A stretch of 64,000 nucleotides of DNA from Synaphobranchus kaupii (GCA_029718625.1 CM056385.1:21456924-21520923); one strand, 5' to 3'; numbered from the stretch's first letter, positions 47,801 to 60,001 are shown. A program made the numbers and translations. The notes: generated by a model not told the origin, from the letters alone.

Positions 47801-49133
47801 CTACTCTTGAAAGGGTTAACTTATCATTTCCACATACTCTTCGATTGTCCTCACTTCTGATGCATTAACGGTACAGTAATGCAGTGCACGCAGTGAAAGT
47901 ATTCCTTTTTATCTCCGTTCTGTCACTTTGTGCTTCCTCTGCAATTTGTGGTTTTGGCTTTAAAAGCTACTGTCAACATGTGGCATGACTGTGCATATTT
48001 TAAACAGTCACACAGTTTCTCCCGATGTATGTTTAACATTCTTCCCCTGGCCATGGAACATTCCATCCTCCGAATTTATTAACACCATGACTCTAATTCA
48101 TGAGCAGCTTGGAGAGTGACTGGAACCTTTAGCAAATTTAGGTTTATTAAAAAAGGTTTAGGGCAGACAGATGTAGCCACATTTGTGCAAAAACCAGAAG
48201 AAAATGGCTTCATGTAAAAAGAAAAAAAAGAGAAAAAAAAGAAAATACTGAGATGACTAGCTTCCAGTTCACTGGCAATTTGTCTTTCATAACCATGCTG
48301 TTATGAGCTTGAGATTAACCCTGAACACAAAATGCATAGTCTCCCTTATGAGAAACACTAATGCAGCCACTGTTTGCCCCAAACATAGAAAGACAACCAA
48401 GGAAAGCCTGGCAAAGACATCCAGTGACATCACAGAGAGTCTGATGAGCATCAGCCGGATGATGTCACAGCAGGTGCAGCAGAGCGATGAGACCATTGGC
48501 TCGCTGGGTAGGTGGAACCTCCTGAGGTCAGGTTGGATGGTGATTGGTGCTTTTCTCATATGTCATTGCAAGGGGCTCCAGAAGAAAATAAATCAGTCAC
48601 TCAGTAAATCAGTTCTTTGGTGTTCCTTAAAGGGTGCCCAGGGGGTTTATCTAAGAAAATTATGTATCGAGAGGCTTGGAAAAACTTCACATTTACAGAA
48701 AGGGAAATACTGAAACCTGAACTACTTGCACCTTTTTTTTCCTTTATAACCGCGTATTGGAAAACATTTATAGTGTAGCTTAAGATGTCTTTTTTTTCTT
48801 CTCATTATCAGTTTCACTTAAGATAAGTCCCTTGTGCACTGTGCACTGAAATGAACAAGCTTCCCTGTCCATATGGACTATTAGCAACGACGCGAGATGC
48901 GGAAGCAGCGTCAGTCATTGCTTTTCTCCTCCGTAGCCACGTCTTCCAGGACCGTGCTGGAAACCAACGAAGAGTTTAAGGCCATGACAGGGACTATTCA
49001 CCTGGGGAGAAGGCTCATCACTAAATACAACCGGCGGGAGCTAACGGACAAGCTGCTGATCTTCCTGGCCCTGGCTCTCTTCCTTTCCACCGTCCTGTAC
49101 ATTCTGAAGAAAAGGCTCTTCCCCTTCCTGTAG
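41724..49133 (+). CDS. bnip1: BNIP1 / SEC20 SNARE, six exons
   Basis: BNIP1 is the tail-anchored Qb-type SNARE of the ER that works with syntaxin 18, USE1 and SEC22B in Golgi-to-ER retrograde fusion, and it has a BH3-like segment. Exons: 41724-41807, 44463-44555, 45776-45867, 46634-46738, 48389-48507 and 48937-49133. All are GT-AG with matching phases, 690 nt, 229 aa (human 228). The start [16 protein letters not shown] matches human MAAPQDVHVRICNQEI. Seen in order: N-terminal helices, BH3-like [17 protein letters not shown], the SNARE region [12 protein letters not shown] to [12 protein letters not shown], a membrane segment at about 204-221 ([18 protein letters not shown]), and the short tail KKRLFPFL. 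The gene is intact. Its introns hold foldbacks, a LINE end and a SINE. Confidence 0.97.
42160..43037. mobile_element. DNA element with 230-bp inverted repeats in bnip1 intron 1
   Basis: The left arm 42160-42395 is repeated in reverse complement at 42808-43037. Left markers are TGTCATCTCAACA, TCATTCATTAATCTCGCAAA and GCTCTATTCCAAAGC, with near-matching complements on the right. Small indels separate the arms, so the copy is old. No coding content. Total about 880 bp. Confidence 0.88.
43335..43612. mobile_element. Foldback element, copy C (partial)
   Basis: It starts at the palindrome centre (gcagtagatatggatggatc) and continues through most of one arm to 'atcaagagtcttttgat'. Part of the right arm is deleted. 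bnip1 intron 1. Confidence 0.7.
43613..43915 (+). mobile_element. DNA-transposon tail fragment
   Basis: It ends in 'ctgtcccaacttttttggaattg', a terminus common on fish mariner-like elements, preceded by 'aaatcactgctttctgct'. The left part is missing. bnip1 intron 1. Confidence 0.5.
44463..44555 (+). CDS. bnip1: bnip1 exon 2
   Basis: 93 nt, phase 0 at both ends, encoding [19 protein letters not shown] to LRLRIQ. The human counterpart reads DIRDCSGPLSALTELNTKV. Confidence 0.95.
44768..45538. mobile_element. Foldback element, copy D
   Basis: The palindrome (about 44780-45290) is followed by the outer segment ending in 'caaatacttatggactgcact' at about 45530, so it runs in the opposite orientation to copy A. 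Arms are well matched (CACATGGTTGGCTAAA and TTTAGCCAACCATGTG). bnip1 intron 2, upstream of exon 3. Confidence 0.75.
45776..45867 (+). CDS. bnip1: bnip1 exon 3
   Basis: 92 nt, phase 0 in and phase 2 out. It encodes [18 protein letters not shown] and [11 protein letters not shown]. Acceptor ctaacag, donor gtgagg. Confidence 0.95.
45965..46320 (+). mobile_element. Non-LTR retrotransposon 3' end
   Basis: The translation reads [20 protein letters not shown] before a stop at 46136-46138. This is the C-terminal signature of LINE reverse-transcriptase proteins. About 180 bp of 3' UTR follow, ending 'aggttaaataaa' plus an A run (46308-46316). Strongly 5'-truncated, as usual for LINE copies. bnip1 intron 3. 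Confidence 0.75.
46634..46738 (+). CDS. bnip1: bnip1 exon 4
   Basis: 105 nt, phase 2 at both ends. It encodes the BH3-like segment [20 protein letters not shown] and GGETSVRQ. Acceptor gattattacag. Confidence 0.95.
46807..47747. mobile_element. TTAA-bounded MITE carrying a SINE
   Basis: Ends TTAAAGGGGAATTCCACC (left) and GGTGGAATTCCCCTTTAA (right) are exact inverted complements over 18 bp. TTAA is the likely target. The SINE at 46968-47191 was inserted later, leaving about 715 bp of element. No transposase. bnip1 intron 4. Confidence 0.88.
46968..47191 (-). mobile_element. tRNA-derived SINE, reverse orientation
   Basis: This is the reverse complement of the SINE at 21160: TTACATTACATTA tail first, then 'gcagacgctcttatccagagcgactta', ending at the tRNA-like head 'ggaatcgaacctgcaacctttc'. 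Flanks ACATTAGCC (46959-46967) and ACACTAGCC (47192-47200) are a 9-bp duplication with one mismatch. Confidence 0.93.
47748..48388 (+). other. bnip1: bnip1 intron 4, distal part
   Basis: AT-rich, with an A-rich simple run at 48217-48246. No further element or gene is recognised. Confidence 0.6.
48389..48507 (+). CDS. bnip1: bnip1 exon 5
   Basis: 119 nt, phase 2 in and phase 1 out. It encodes [20 protein letters not shown] and [18 protein letters not shown], nearly identical to human. Donor gtaggt. Confidence 0.95.
48937..49133 (+). CDS. bnip1: bnip1 exon 6 with stop
   Basis: Acceptor ctcctccgtag. It encodes the SNARE core and the membrane anchor and ends KKRLFPFL then TAG (49131-49133). Candidate poly(A) signals are ATTAAA at 49371 and AATAAA at 50061. 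Confidence 0.95.
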
Positions 49134-50085
49134 AACCACCTCCCATCTCCTCAGCTTTGTTTGACGTTCCGAGCTGTAGGTGGAGTGGGTTCATAAACGA
49201 AGCTCAAAATCATTTAAAGGGCAAGCTGAAGAGCTGCCAGGCGATTCCTTTTTTAATCAAAAACGGGACGAGGATTTTACGGGGGATTTTAAGGGGAGTT
49301 TTGCCAGTGATTTCAAACAGCTCGAAGCCAAACTGTTGTCAGAAATCAACCAGAGAAACTAAAAAAAAGCATTAAAATTGTTCTGTCATATTTGGCTTTC
49401 ATTCACAGAAAGCTTTGCAGTTCGGGACAAAATATGTGCTTTTAAAAAAAATGAGTTTAATGGGATGCTGTGTGGAGCATCCTTTTAAGGCACTGTCCTA
49501 GTGCATGGATGGACCCTGTGGTCTGGTATAAAATCCAGATGACGGCAGTGCCGACTGTCGCCTGTAGCCCTGCAGTGCAACGCACAACTGGCGCTAGCCT
49601 CACCCAGGGGAGGGAGGGTTTGACAAGCGCCTCATGGCACATCAGCGACCCCTGCTGGTTGATCTGGAGCCAGCTGGTCCGCCTGTTGAGCTGCGCGAAG
49701 CGTCTTCCTCCGACTCTCTTGCGCAAGCCCAACTTGGCGTCAATGCGGCTCAATACACAATAACAAGTGGTGGCTGACTGCGCTCTCTTGAATCGATAAC
49801 TGAGGTTGCCGATTCGATTAGCGAATTAGAATCAATTGACTTCTAGTAACCTGCCATATAATATGAGCCCTTAATAACGTCCTAACTGTCTGTGAACAAG
49901 GACCAAATGGCAGTTGGTAAGACGGCAACCTCAGAATGTCCTTCAGAACCTGTCCGGCTGTTCCGTTTCTGGACATTTGGTTTGTATGATGCATTCTATT
50001 TTCATCCTCCTGTCTATGTCCTGGACTCCTCACTGCAAAAGAGACATTGGCTTTCGATTGAATAAATGTTAAATTGGTCTTTCAA
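49134..50085 (+). other. bnip1: bnip1 3' UTR and flank
   Basis: The end is uncertain: ATTAAA at 49371-49376 with a T-rich stretch after it, or AATAAA at 50061-50066. No coding content. Confidence 0.45.
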
Positions 50086-52990
50086 GAACACATATTTATG
50101 CAAAAACAAACGGGTTTCATTTTTAGGAGAAGGAGTAATCTAAGCCACGCCTGCTTGCCAGCGGCTTTGCTTATTTGTGACCGTTAAGGTGCATTTTCTT
50201 AATTTAGAAGTACCAAAATTAAGCAAGTATTTAATCCCGACCCCACCCCTATATTATTTTGCCATTTTGATGAGGTGGTGATGATGTGCAAATATTTTAA
50301 CGGAAAGGCAAACAAACAAATGAATAAATAATATATAATAAATAAATTAATAAATAATAATGTGTTACTCTGGGAGGGTGGGAAGAAGCATCATGGCGGT
50401 TTGATCTAATCTAGGCCTCTGTTTGGCAGTGATCCAGCCAGTGAGATGGGAAGAGTAGGCTATAACGCGATCTTGTGCGCATCAGATATCCGTGGCTCTC
50501 AGTGTCTGACCTCTCTGTCTGAGCTTCTTGCAGCCATTCTGTCCTCAAAAGGTAATTACATTTGGGGGGGTTCTGCCGCCACATTCTAAGCCAATACTAA
50601 TTCAACGAAATGGCTTTGTTCTGATGATAACCCTGAGTGGAGTAGCTCAGTGGCGTTCTATTCGGCTTTATTCCTATGTGCGTTTTTTTTTTTTGATAGC
50701 TATTTCTTTTAAAGCGCAATGCATAGCGCTTTGTTGTGCGAGGGTGCCGAACGCTTCGTTGCAGATGAGTACATGTCTAGGTGTCAGTATTTAATTACAC
50801 TGCCCAGCTATACGCTGTAACTATTTTGCGGGAAGACCATGATGGTATAAATGCCTTTCTAACAGCCAGTAGTCCTTTAAATTGTTCTGGCATTGCACTG
50901 TTAGATGCGGCCACGAGACAGACTTGAGTCAGCTCTCAGATGGCCGTGAAAGCCTTTAGACCACGCCCATATTCACCCTGTTAAAAGACCGCTGGTCTTG
51001 GCGTCCTTTTCTCTTTGTTCCGGTTATTTGGGAATGCTATAGCTATATATTTTAAGGCAATATTGAATGAATGCTAAAAGGCCTTGCCTAAAAATTACAC
51101 CTCATCATTTCAAGATGTGATTCAGAGCATATCTGACTATAAAGTGCAGTGTCATATACACAGGTGCCTGCATAGCACACGAAAAAGACTGACAGTGGCT
51201 AAAGAACTGACATCTGAATTTGGGATTCAGTAGCCTACCTAATTTTTATAGCAGATTGTTGAACTTCATGAATACCTGGTAATTTGTCATTTACTTTCAG
51301 GTCTTGTATGTTGTCTGTACTAATTAGAATGTATTTGAATAATTGAGACAGATCTTTCAGTGCCTAGTGCGGATACATTATAGAAATTGCACAGGCTTAT
51401 GTAGCCCCTGGTTAACCATCTGTGGGCTGAGTGACTAACCTCAGTTCTCCACTGTCTTAAGCAATGTAATTTCTCAGGAATTGTTTAGTCTTTCCCCTAT
51501 AACAGGAGTGTGCAAATGTTAAATAATGTACATAAACAGAGTAAAAAAAATATTGATTCAACAAGTATTGTTTACTGTGTTTCAAATTATTGCTTAAAGG
51601 CTGTATTGTGTGTGTGTCTGTCTCTTCTGTCTTGTGGATTCCAAGCGTCATGATTTTCCTCTGTCATGATGTCATGGACGGCATGCAGACAGGTGCAGGT
51701 GGTACCAATACTTTTTGGTAGCAGGTCAGTGAAACTGGGCAGCCTGCAATTGGCAAAATTGTTGGAGAAATATCCCCCCCTATCTTTTGTCGGATAAGAC
51801 ATTGACAGTCTGCAGTGGAATTCTCTGCAGTGTGCCTTTTATACATTTTATAACGCTGTGATTGCGCTATATCATCCCATTTATTTTCACCAGCCACACA
51901 GAGCCAACTGGAATATTCTGTCTGGTTTATATATCTTCCTGGTATTCGCCTTAATTGTAAAATTGATCTTGTGTGCACACAACTGTCATCGCCTTCAAAG
52001 GCATTGATTATGTTGCCTTGAAATGTTTTTCTCTCACTTTGTGATGGAATGGAATTTGGAAAAAGCCCTTGCAGATTCGATTCATTTTGTATAGCGATTT
52101 TTACAGAGAACTGTCACAAAGACGCTGTACTGAGAAAAAGAAGGATAATTGGGCAAGATGGCACTGAAGGGCGATCGCGAATGTTGTGCGAGGATGGTTT
52201 GTTTCTGGAAATAATTTTTTTAAACCCGAAATGCTTCCTTTCAATTAAGCTAACCACTGAGCACATTTTTCGTTCCCGTGTACTAGTTTGTCTGGCAAGT
52301 GCTGAAATAAACCGAATTTGGATTAGGAAATTGAGAAGAATCGCCTACAAGCAAAGGGCATTGCGTTTTGATGTTTTATCTTGATATGATTTATATTACT
52401 TGCCCGATCCCCTCCTGCTCCCACTTTTTGTCCATACGTTTTACGCTTAGGCTACTGTACTGCCTTGACGAAAAAAAGACACCATGCAGCCAGGTTTTAC
52501 TGTTTGACATTTATTTAAGTTATGTTTCATGCATTTGTTTTTTATTTTGAAATGTAAGCACGCATTGTGCATTATTGATCACCTTTGAATTCAAGAGACC
52601 TGCGAAATTTTGGGCTGTAAATAAATAAATAAATAAATCACCTGTGGCTATAGGCTATATGCATCGCACTTTGGTTTATAAAGAGTGTCTCTTAGATAGT
52701 CTAAAAGCTTACAATAAACAATTGTATGCTCAACAGACAATTTGGGTCATTTAGTAAACTGTTACTAATAGATTTAGTTATGGGCTTCCGTTTCAGCGGA
52801 AGAAAAAGACGAAATCAAATGGAAAAACGTTGCCCTTGAGACTACGTCAAACGCCGAGCGTTATTTTGCAGCAGTTTTCAAGATGCAAGAATTAGCCTGT
52901 AATTATATTAAAACAATTATCTTAATTATATGATTTTAATAGGATACTGCTATTTGTGAAAACTATATAAAGTGAATAGATCACCTAATC
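50086..52990. other. Intergenic, no gene recognised
   Basis: Mostly AT-rich single-copy-looking sequence. A frame of 111 codons at 52049-52384 has no recognisable motif or codon pattern and is treated as chance. (AAAT)n runs occur at 50330-50360 and 52620-52640. Confidence 0.5.
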
Positions 52991-52998
52991 TATATATA

Positions 52999-54529
52999 CA
53001 CTACTCACAAAAAGTTAGGGATATTTGGCTTTCGGGTGAAATTTATGGAAAATGTAAGTTCACGCTACAGTGATATTATACGTATCATGAAAGTAGGGCA
53101 TTTAAGTAGAAGCATGCAATGGTGATTTCCTCATCTCAAACAATTTATTGAAACAAAAGCCAACAACAGTGGTGGGTATACCACAACAAAAATGTCAATG
53201 TCTCAATAACTTGTCATGTGCCCTTGAGCATCAATTACAGCTTGACAACGACGTCTCATGCTGTTCACAAGTCGACTTATTGTCTGCTGAGGCATGGCAT
53301 CCCACTCTTCTTGAAGGGCGGCCCTCAGGTCATTGAGGTTCTGGGGTACAGAGTTACGAGCCTCTACACGGTGAGTCAGCTGATCCCATAGGTTTTCTAT
53401 GGGATTCAGGTCTGGAGAAAGTGCAGGCCACTCCATTTGAGGTACCCCAGTCTCCAGCAGCCTTTCCCTAATGATGGGACCTCGATGAGCTGGAGCATTG
53501 TCGTCCATGAAGATGAAATTAGGCCTGTGTTGTTCATGCAGGGGCACAATGACTGGATTAATGATGTTATTCAGGTAGTATGGGCTTGTCACTGTACCAT
53601 TCACAAAGTGTAGGGCAGTTCTGTATTGACTAGACACACCTGCCCACACTGTAACACCGCCACCACCAAAGGGTCGTCTGGTGACAACAGTGACTGATGC
53701 ATAGCGCTCTCCTTGACGTCTCCAACATCGTTGGCGGCCATCATTTCTGCTCAACGTGAATCGACTTTCATCAGAGAACAGCACTGAGGCCCACTGGTCC
53801 CTCGTCCAGCGTAAATGCTCCCTGGCCCATGCAAGACGATGACGCCTGTGCCTGGTGGTGTGGTCAGGTACCCTTGCAGGTCGTCTAGCACGCAGACCAC
53901 GCTGATGTAAACGGTTTCGAATGGTCTGACGTGACACTTGGGTGCCTCTCACCTCCCTTAAATGTGCCTGGAGTTGAGTGGCATTCATCATCCGGTTCCG
54001 CAGGGCACTGTTCACAATGAAGCGGTCATCAGTGTGGGATGTGGCCAAAGGACGTCCACTTCTATGCCTTTCTGTGACTCTTCCAGTCTCTCTGTATCTC
54101 TGTTGCAACCTGCTGATGACACTCTGTGACACTCTAAGCTCAGTGGCCACTTCCCTCTGAGAACATCCTGTTTGAAGCCTCGCAATGGCGAGGTACTGTT
54201 GATCAATTGTTAGGTGTCGTCTTGGTCTCATGATGTCAAAATGTGAACAGCATGATGAAGAGGACTGTTTAAATACCAATTTTAATTGAACCAGGAAATT
54301 TATTGGTCGATTCATGGATCAAACACCTGTTGTGAATTTTGCCGTTCAGCTCCTTGTTAGAGAACAGCAAGTTGTGCAAAAAGTACTGAAACATTGAATA
54401 GTTGGACATGTGCATTCAAAAGTTTAGAGAAGGTCAAATTAATTTCACCTGTAAAGGTTATAGTGCATTTTAGGTTCATCCTGAAATTTCACCCGAAAGC
54501 CGAATATCCCTAACTTTTTGTGAGTAGTG
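52999..54529 (-). mobile_element. Complete Tc1/mariner element, 1531 bp
   Basis: Both ends start CACTACTCACAAAAAGTTAG and match over about 45 bp with one mismatch, flanked by TA on each side (52997-52998 and 54530-54531), the standard Tc1 target. It encodes one uninterrupted transposase on the minus strand. Terminal repeats, target site and frame are all intact, so the insertion is relatively recent. Confidence 0.96.
53203..54315 (-). CDS. Tc1-family DD34E transposase, open frame
   Basis: The enzyme binds the terminal repeats and moves the element by cut-and-paste. The frame is 370 codons from 54315. The better start is the internal Met at 54231 ([12 protein letters not shown]), giving 342 aa, the usual family length. 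Numbering from the longer frame: HTH 1 around 45-75 ([20 protein letters not shown]), GRPL at 87-90, HTH 2 around 115-140, first Asp at 182 in SDESRF, Gly-rich box [10 protein letters not shown] at 217-226, second Asp at 272 in DDNAPAH, and Glu at 307 in [10 protein letters not shown]. Exactly 34 residues lie between the last two, so all three catalytic residues are present. No stops or frameshifts. Confidence 0.97.
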   Translation of the reverse strand: MNRPINFLVQLKLVFKQSSSSCCSHFDIMRPRRHLTIDQQYLAIARLQTGCSQREVATELRVSQSVISRLQQRYRETGRVTERHRSGRPLATSHTDDRFIVNSALRNRMMNATQLQAHLREVRGTQVSRQTIRNRLHQRGLRARRPARVPDHTTRHRRHRLAWAREHLRWTRDQWASVLFSDESRFTLSRNDGRQRCWRRQGERYASVTVVTRRPFGGGGVTVWAGVSSQYRTALHFVNGTVTSPYYLNNIINPVIVPLHEQHRPNFIFMDDNAPAHRGPIIRERLLETGVPQMEWPALSPDLNPIENLWDQLTHRVEARNSVPQNLNDLRAALQEEWDAMPQQTISRLVNSMRRRCQAVIDAQGHMTSY

Positions 54530-54531
54530 TA

Positions 54532-57500
54532 TATATATATATATATTTGCGTTTATTGAATTTGGCAGTAGCTAGGGCCTACTGTAGCCTACAGGGCCTT
54601 TAAACATGTTTCCGTCATAATACGTACTTTATGTTTATGTGAATATAGGGTACAGGTTATACAAATGAAAAATGATTCATATATGAACGATTTTTCTGTT
54701 TAAGATTAAACTGGTCTACGTCTTTCCTATATATTTTTTACAAATCTTATTGGGCGAGGGAACTGTACAGTCACTGCTCAATACAAACATTTTTTTCCAA
54801 TATCTCTATAGTTTACTAGAATATACAATTAAATTGTATGGTCACAGAAACATGACTATGAACATGGATATAGAAGTAACGTGTATCTGTTGATATTAGT
54901 GGGATAATTTGTGCAAATTAACGAAACTTCACGAAACTAATTAACATTTATAGCAGCCACTGTATTTGTTTAGTTATTTTTTTATGCATAGCCTACATGT
55001 CTATTTTGTATTTATTAAAAATAGCCTACTTATTGTACATACGTAGCATACAAATATTAGTCGGTTTATTTGTGCACATTACTGAAATATTTATCTTCCA
55101 GTAATTCTATTTTTTTTTTCTTGTGAGTTTGAAAAGTAAACAGACAAACGACGTTTGTTAATAATGCGTTTGTTAATAATAAGAGGCTAACAACAATAAT
55201 AATGTTATCTTGTATATTTTATTTTTCCGTGCACTGTTGCTTACCACTTACGCATAGCTACCATTCATTGAATACTTTGATACAATGAATTATGCCTATG
55301 GAGTAACTCCAAATAACCTATACGTTTCAATATAGGCAATCGATATATTGTCACTTTTGCTTAATATTGCATTCTGTTGATAGTCTTTTTGCACATATCT
55401 AACAGACTAAAGCGAGAATATTTTTTTATATTCAAAAACAAATGGCATTGTATTGTACGTTTTGAAGTCAGTATGACTTGTTATGACTAGTGCGTATTAA
55501 TAGCCTATGTATAATTAAATGCTCAAAATTTGCATTGCCAAAAATGGAGCATCACGGGATATTTTTCTCATATGCTGCAAATGACAAACACTAATAACTA
55601 ACAAGTTTGGCAACGCAAAACAACCGTGCGCTCTTATCAGCCAATTTATATCGAAAGGAATTTTTGTTCTGGTTTATGAAAGCTAAACTAAAAGGCCACC
55701 GAAATAAACTTAACGTCGAGTTTTCGGCCTAGCGCAGATGGGAAATTTCACGCAAATGGGACTTGTTGATTTTTCTTCCCTCATGACTATGGTATTTGTA
55801 TGGTAAAGTATCATTGGCATTAAAGAAAAATGGATCTGGAGGCGACATATTTTTAATAATCTGGCAATCATTAATCTTAAATCTTTAAATCATTAGTCTT
55901 AATCTTAGCGTCAGCAATGCACTTGATATAAAATATGTGTCATAGTTTCGTTTGCATACTTGATTGTTTTTCAGTCTATTGCTTTTTGGTTCTGGTCACT
56001 AAAATTATTTTAGCCTATTTAGTTTTGGCTGATTTGTAATTCTTGTTTATATTTTTCTCTTTTTGGTGCTTTTAAAGTTTGCTGAAATTAAATTGACTCC
56101 GTACTTTTTAAAACATTTACATTTATATTAAGAAATATTAGGCTACCTTTGTAGATTTCTGTCGGCTGTTTTAAATAAACTTCGTTAATATCTATAGGCT
56201 ATAGGTCGGCTGTTGTAGTAACCGACATAGCCTATTTCAGTTGCAGGCTAGATGGTCTATAAGGCCTAGACCTATCCATATTTTAGGTAATTTAATAAGA
56301 ATATATATTACTTTTTTGACTATGTAATAGTTATTCTGTCTCTCGCCGTTTGAATTTAAGGATTTTTGTCCTTCATTTGGGAATTACGTTAGCCTACAAA
56401 GTACCACGCACAAGCTTCTAAACGACTTCAATGAAAAGCTTGATGTTGCCGTGACTGATTTAATTAAATGCCAATGACCTTTGCGTAGGCCTTAAGACGA
56501 GCATAACTGAGTCTAAAACGAGACTGGTCTCGTTTGAAGTACAAATACTTAATGATATATTTTATTGTAAGAAGTTGTGAACACCATTGTGGGTTAATGT
56601 CATCAAGCTTCGTTACGTTTAGTATAGGCCTAGTTCTCGTAATCTTTCGTAAATTAATTCTGACAGGTGTCCCATACACAAATTCATAGACTAGACCTTC
56701 CACATCAGCTAAAGCGGATCTCTCCGAACCAGGGTATAAAACTGAGGAACGTTGCTCAGATTAGGGGTGCCTACCATTTATTTTATTGTAAGCAGATTTG
56801 TCATTGTGGTTTTGGCTGTAATTCGTTTTTTTTATTATTTTCAATATCCATAACGCAGGTCCTATGTAGCATACAGTATATATTTATATATATGCAGTTA
56901 CACTGACTTGCGCACCCTCTTGTGGCTGTTATTTTCAAAATGATCCCAAAATGATTGTAGAGCTATTCAATCTGAACACGTGACGCTTTGGTAACCGCGA
57001 AATCTGAGCTATTCGAATTTCAGCGACTGTCAAACTCATAAGGAATACATAGAGGTCTAATTCATTATGTAACCTACAGAGTGAGTGAGCAGGTGATACG
57101 TGTCTACCTCGGTCAGCAAGATGGTTTTAAATTACCAACGGAACTAGCAGAAGATAATGCGATTCCAAATGGAATCGATAATAATCACCTACATCGGAAT
57201 CAGCATGCAGTTAGAAATCTCGTAATAATTGCCTCTGTAAAGAAAACAATTTAAAGTAGTTTTAGCTATATGGTGACTAAGGAATCTTTATGTATTGGTT
57301 ATTCCAATATACTAACGGCTACCAGTGTGGCATGAGAAATTATCCTGAGAGGTCAGAAGATGGTTCTCCTTTTTATTTTTTCTTGATTATGGAATAAGGA
57401 ATATATATATTTTTTGTGGAATAATCACAGTTACACTCATGTCAAGGTGTCCCACCATAATTCAAAAGGGGGAACCCGTAGACTATGAAGCAGAGACGGC

Positions 57501-57712
57501 TGCTGGCATAAACACTCAAACAGTCATTTAGGGCTACAACCATCCCTGGGACGCAATTAAAGTTTTTTTTTTTTGGAACTCTTTGGGGCCACAACAACTC
57601 TAGGGCCGGCTCTCACCAGATGGATGGATTGGGCGGCAGGCTATAAGGTTGTATGCATTATAAAGGTCCTCTGAGACAACCACGCACTGAATGTCGGAGG
57701 GGCTGACGTATA
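54532..57712. other. Intergenic AT-rich block, few repeats
   Basis: Apart from a short (TA)n at 54530-54545, I see almost no transposon signature over about 3 kb, which is unusual in this window. No homeobox or other coding frame. It is a candidate for single-copy regulatory sequence, but this cannot be shown without comparison. Confidence 0.35.
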
Positions 57713-57720
57713 CCTTATTC

Positions 57721-57912
57721 CAGGGCTGCCCAACCCTGTTTCTGGAGATCAACCGCCCTGTAGGTTTTGACTCCAACCCTAACAAAGCACACCTCATTAA
57801 ACAGCTGGATATCTAGTTGAGCTGCTAATGAGTAGAATCCGGTGTGGCAAATTGGGTTTAAATGAAAACCTACAGGAAGGTAGATCTCCAGGAACAGGGT
57901 TGGGCAGTCCTG
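57721..57912. mobile_element. hAT MITE, 192 bp
   Basis: Left end CAGGGCTGCCCAACCCTGTT. Right end in reverse complement CAGGACTGCCCAACCCTGTT. The 8-bp flanks CCTTATTC (57713-57720) and CCTTAGTC (57913-57920) differ by one base. The interior is palindromic throughout (gtaggttttgactccaac and its relative). Confidence 0.9.
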
Positions 57913-57920
57913 CCTTAGTC

Positions 57921-59993
57921 AATTTGGGGATAAAACGGTTCCTTGGTCTTTAAAGTTTAAAAAGAGTGGAGGCGAACTGTGATATGGTGAAGCGACAAGA
58001 CGACAAAATTTCACTTTAATACTCGTAGCCCAGCAAACCGAAATGCTTCAGATTTTCTAACCTAGCGTGAGCGCAAGATAGATCCTCAGCGTGGAAATCT
58101 CACACCTAATGCAGGAATAGGCCCTTTTAGTTTCAAAAGCTCATCTTAACTCTTCATTTCTCTAATCAAGCATTACCTAAGATTTGAATTACAATTAATT
58201 ATTTATATGCAATATCCTTCATCCAGAGAAATAAATCTTGATTTTGGTGAGAGGATGGTCTATAGCACAATGGTATCAATAGTGTAATGGCAGCACAATA
58301 GTACACTATCCAATAAATTACGATCAAATGGACTAGTGTATCATAATTCCTACCTGAGAGTGAAATAAGAAAACAGAAGATGGACATATTAATAAACAAA
58401 ACATCCCTTAAGAGAATAATGTTTAATATAGAAAGCATAACATGACTGATAAAATATTGTAATTTTATAAAATTATATTTGACTTCACTGCTACAACTAG
58501 AGTAATATACAACAGACAGGGAGAGGAGATCTGGAGATGGACAGGGCAAAATGCAAGTGTGATTGTAAGACGCCAAAATAAATAAAAACCATCAGATATT
58601 TACATGTAGGTAGGAAATACAGTAGAGAAACACTAGCATTAAAAAATACGTTGCAACACACAAGCTTAAAAAACACAAATATGTGGTTGTCGGTAAACTG
58701 TGTTCATATAAGTTTACATCATTTATACAATATATAATCAACTGATATGAAGTGATTCATTGCCCCTTTTGTTCACATGTTGGTTAATTTGATTTGTGCA
58801 AGAGGGCAAAGATGGTGCCAGGACACAATGATGGGAGGAGTGTAAAAATAAGGACTGGTTTGGAAACCACGTGTAAAATTAAGCAAAACGTAGAGAATTG
58901 CTTCCGGTGTAAATACGGAGGAGTCTTCGTGGTGATAATGGCTCCATTTGTAACCTCACAGAAAACTTCAGCTGATGCTCACTGTAGTGGGGGCAGGAGA
59001 ACCCAAAGCTATCGCCTACTTGCCCCTCTGAGCAAACGGACGGTTTCAGAGACGGGGTATGTCATTAGCAGTCAGAGAAGGAAAGAGGTTGGGAGAGTGA
59101 GTTAGTTTCCCACGGTGTATCATGCACGGTTTCCACTTCATCTCAGTCATCCTCTGAAGACAGCGCATGGCTAGGCACCAGAGGAATTTTAGGACTGGTC
59201 TAAGTATATATAACAGCTTCATTAATGCTACTCATGAAATAGCTCCTGGTGGACTTGATTCCGTTCCTGAATATGAGCCAATCAGGCCTCGCTGCAAAGG
59301 TGAGGTAGACTGAGCTTTGTCTTGCTAGACTACACTGGCTTGGAAGCACCAATCACTGCGATTGAAATTACAGCCTGTTGAGGCAAAAAGGAATCACAGT
59401 TTTAATGCCACGTATTCCAAGGAGGTCCTTGTTCCTTCTGAAACAAAATAACGTGCTGTGCGAAGATACTCCGCTGTTTGGTGAATCTGAGATTTGCTTA
59501 AACGGAACAACGATTCAAACTGACTATGAGCTTAATCAACGATAGATTTCTCAGTTCTAGCTCCTATTCTGCATTTTGAATACAGAGTAGGCATCCAATG
59601 ACCCACCAAAGACCACCTCACTTCAATTACCTGAAGTCCAGATGGGCTAAATGGTTCGCGTGGGTTAAGTTAATGTGCAGTAAAATGTTATGTTCGAAAA
59701 TTGCTTCCCATGTTAATTACACGTTGCATTCCTTGCATATTACAGGTTCTATATCGGCGCTTCAACAAACTTCAGGATTATCATATAAACGTATTGTACT
59801 TATTGTATTGTATTGCACTTATTGTACGTCACTTTGGAGAAAAGCGTCTGCCAAGTGAATGTAATGATAAACTTCTGGAGAGGGTGAAGACCTTCTCAGA
59901 CACCTACAATATGCTGTTGTATAGCTGTTTGAATGCATATACTAGGGGAAGAAAAAATAGCAAATGCATTACCAGTTTGGCAATGCTACATTG
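57921..59993. other. Intergenic, no gene recognised
   Basis: No coding signal. 59815-59870 (gtcactttggagaaaagcgtctgccaa..tgaatgtaatg) is the tail of an L2-type LINE or SINE whose body is lost. Confidence 0.45.
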
Positions 59994-60001
59994 CCGTAGG
60001 T

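Noticed and set aside
52049..52384. 111-codon open frame between bnip1 and stc2
   Set aside because: No recognisable motif, no splice partners and no homeodomain. The length is within chance for 64 kb.
58199..58576. 125-codon hydrophobic frame on the minus strand
   Set aside because: It is read from AT-rich DNA, which gives Leu/Ile/Phe-rich chance frames. No family is recognised.
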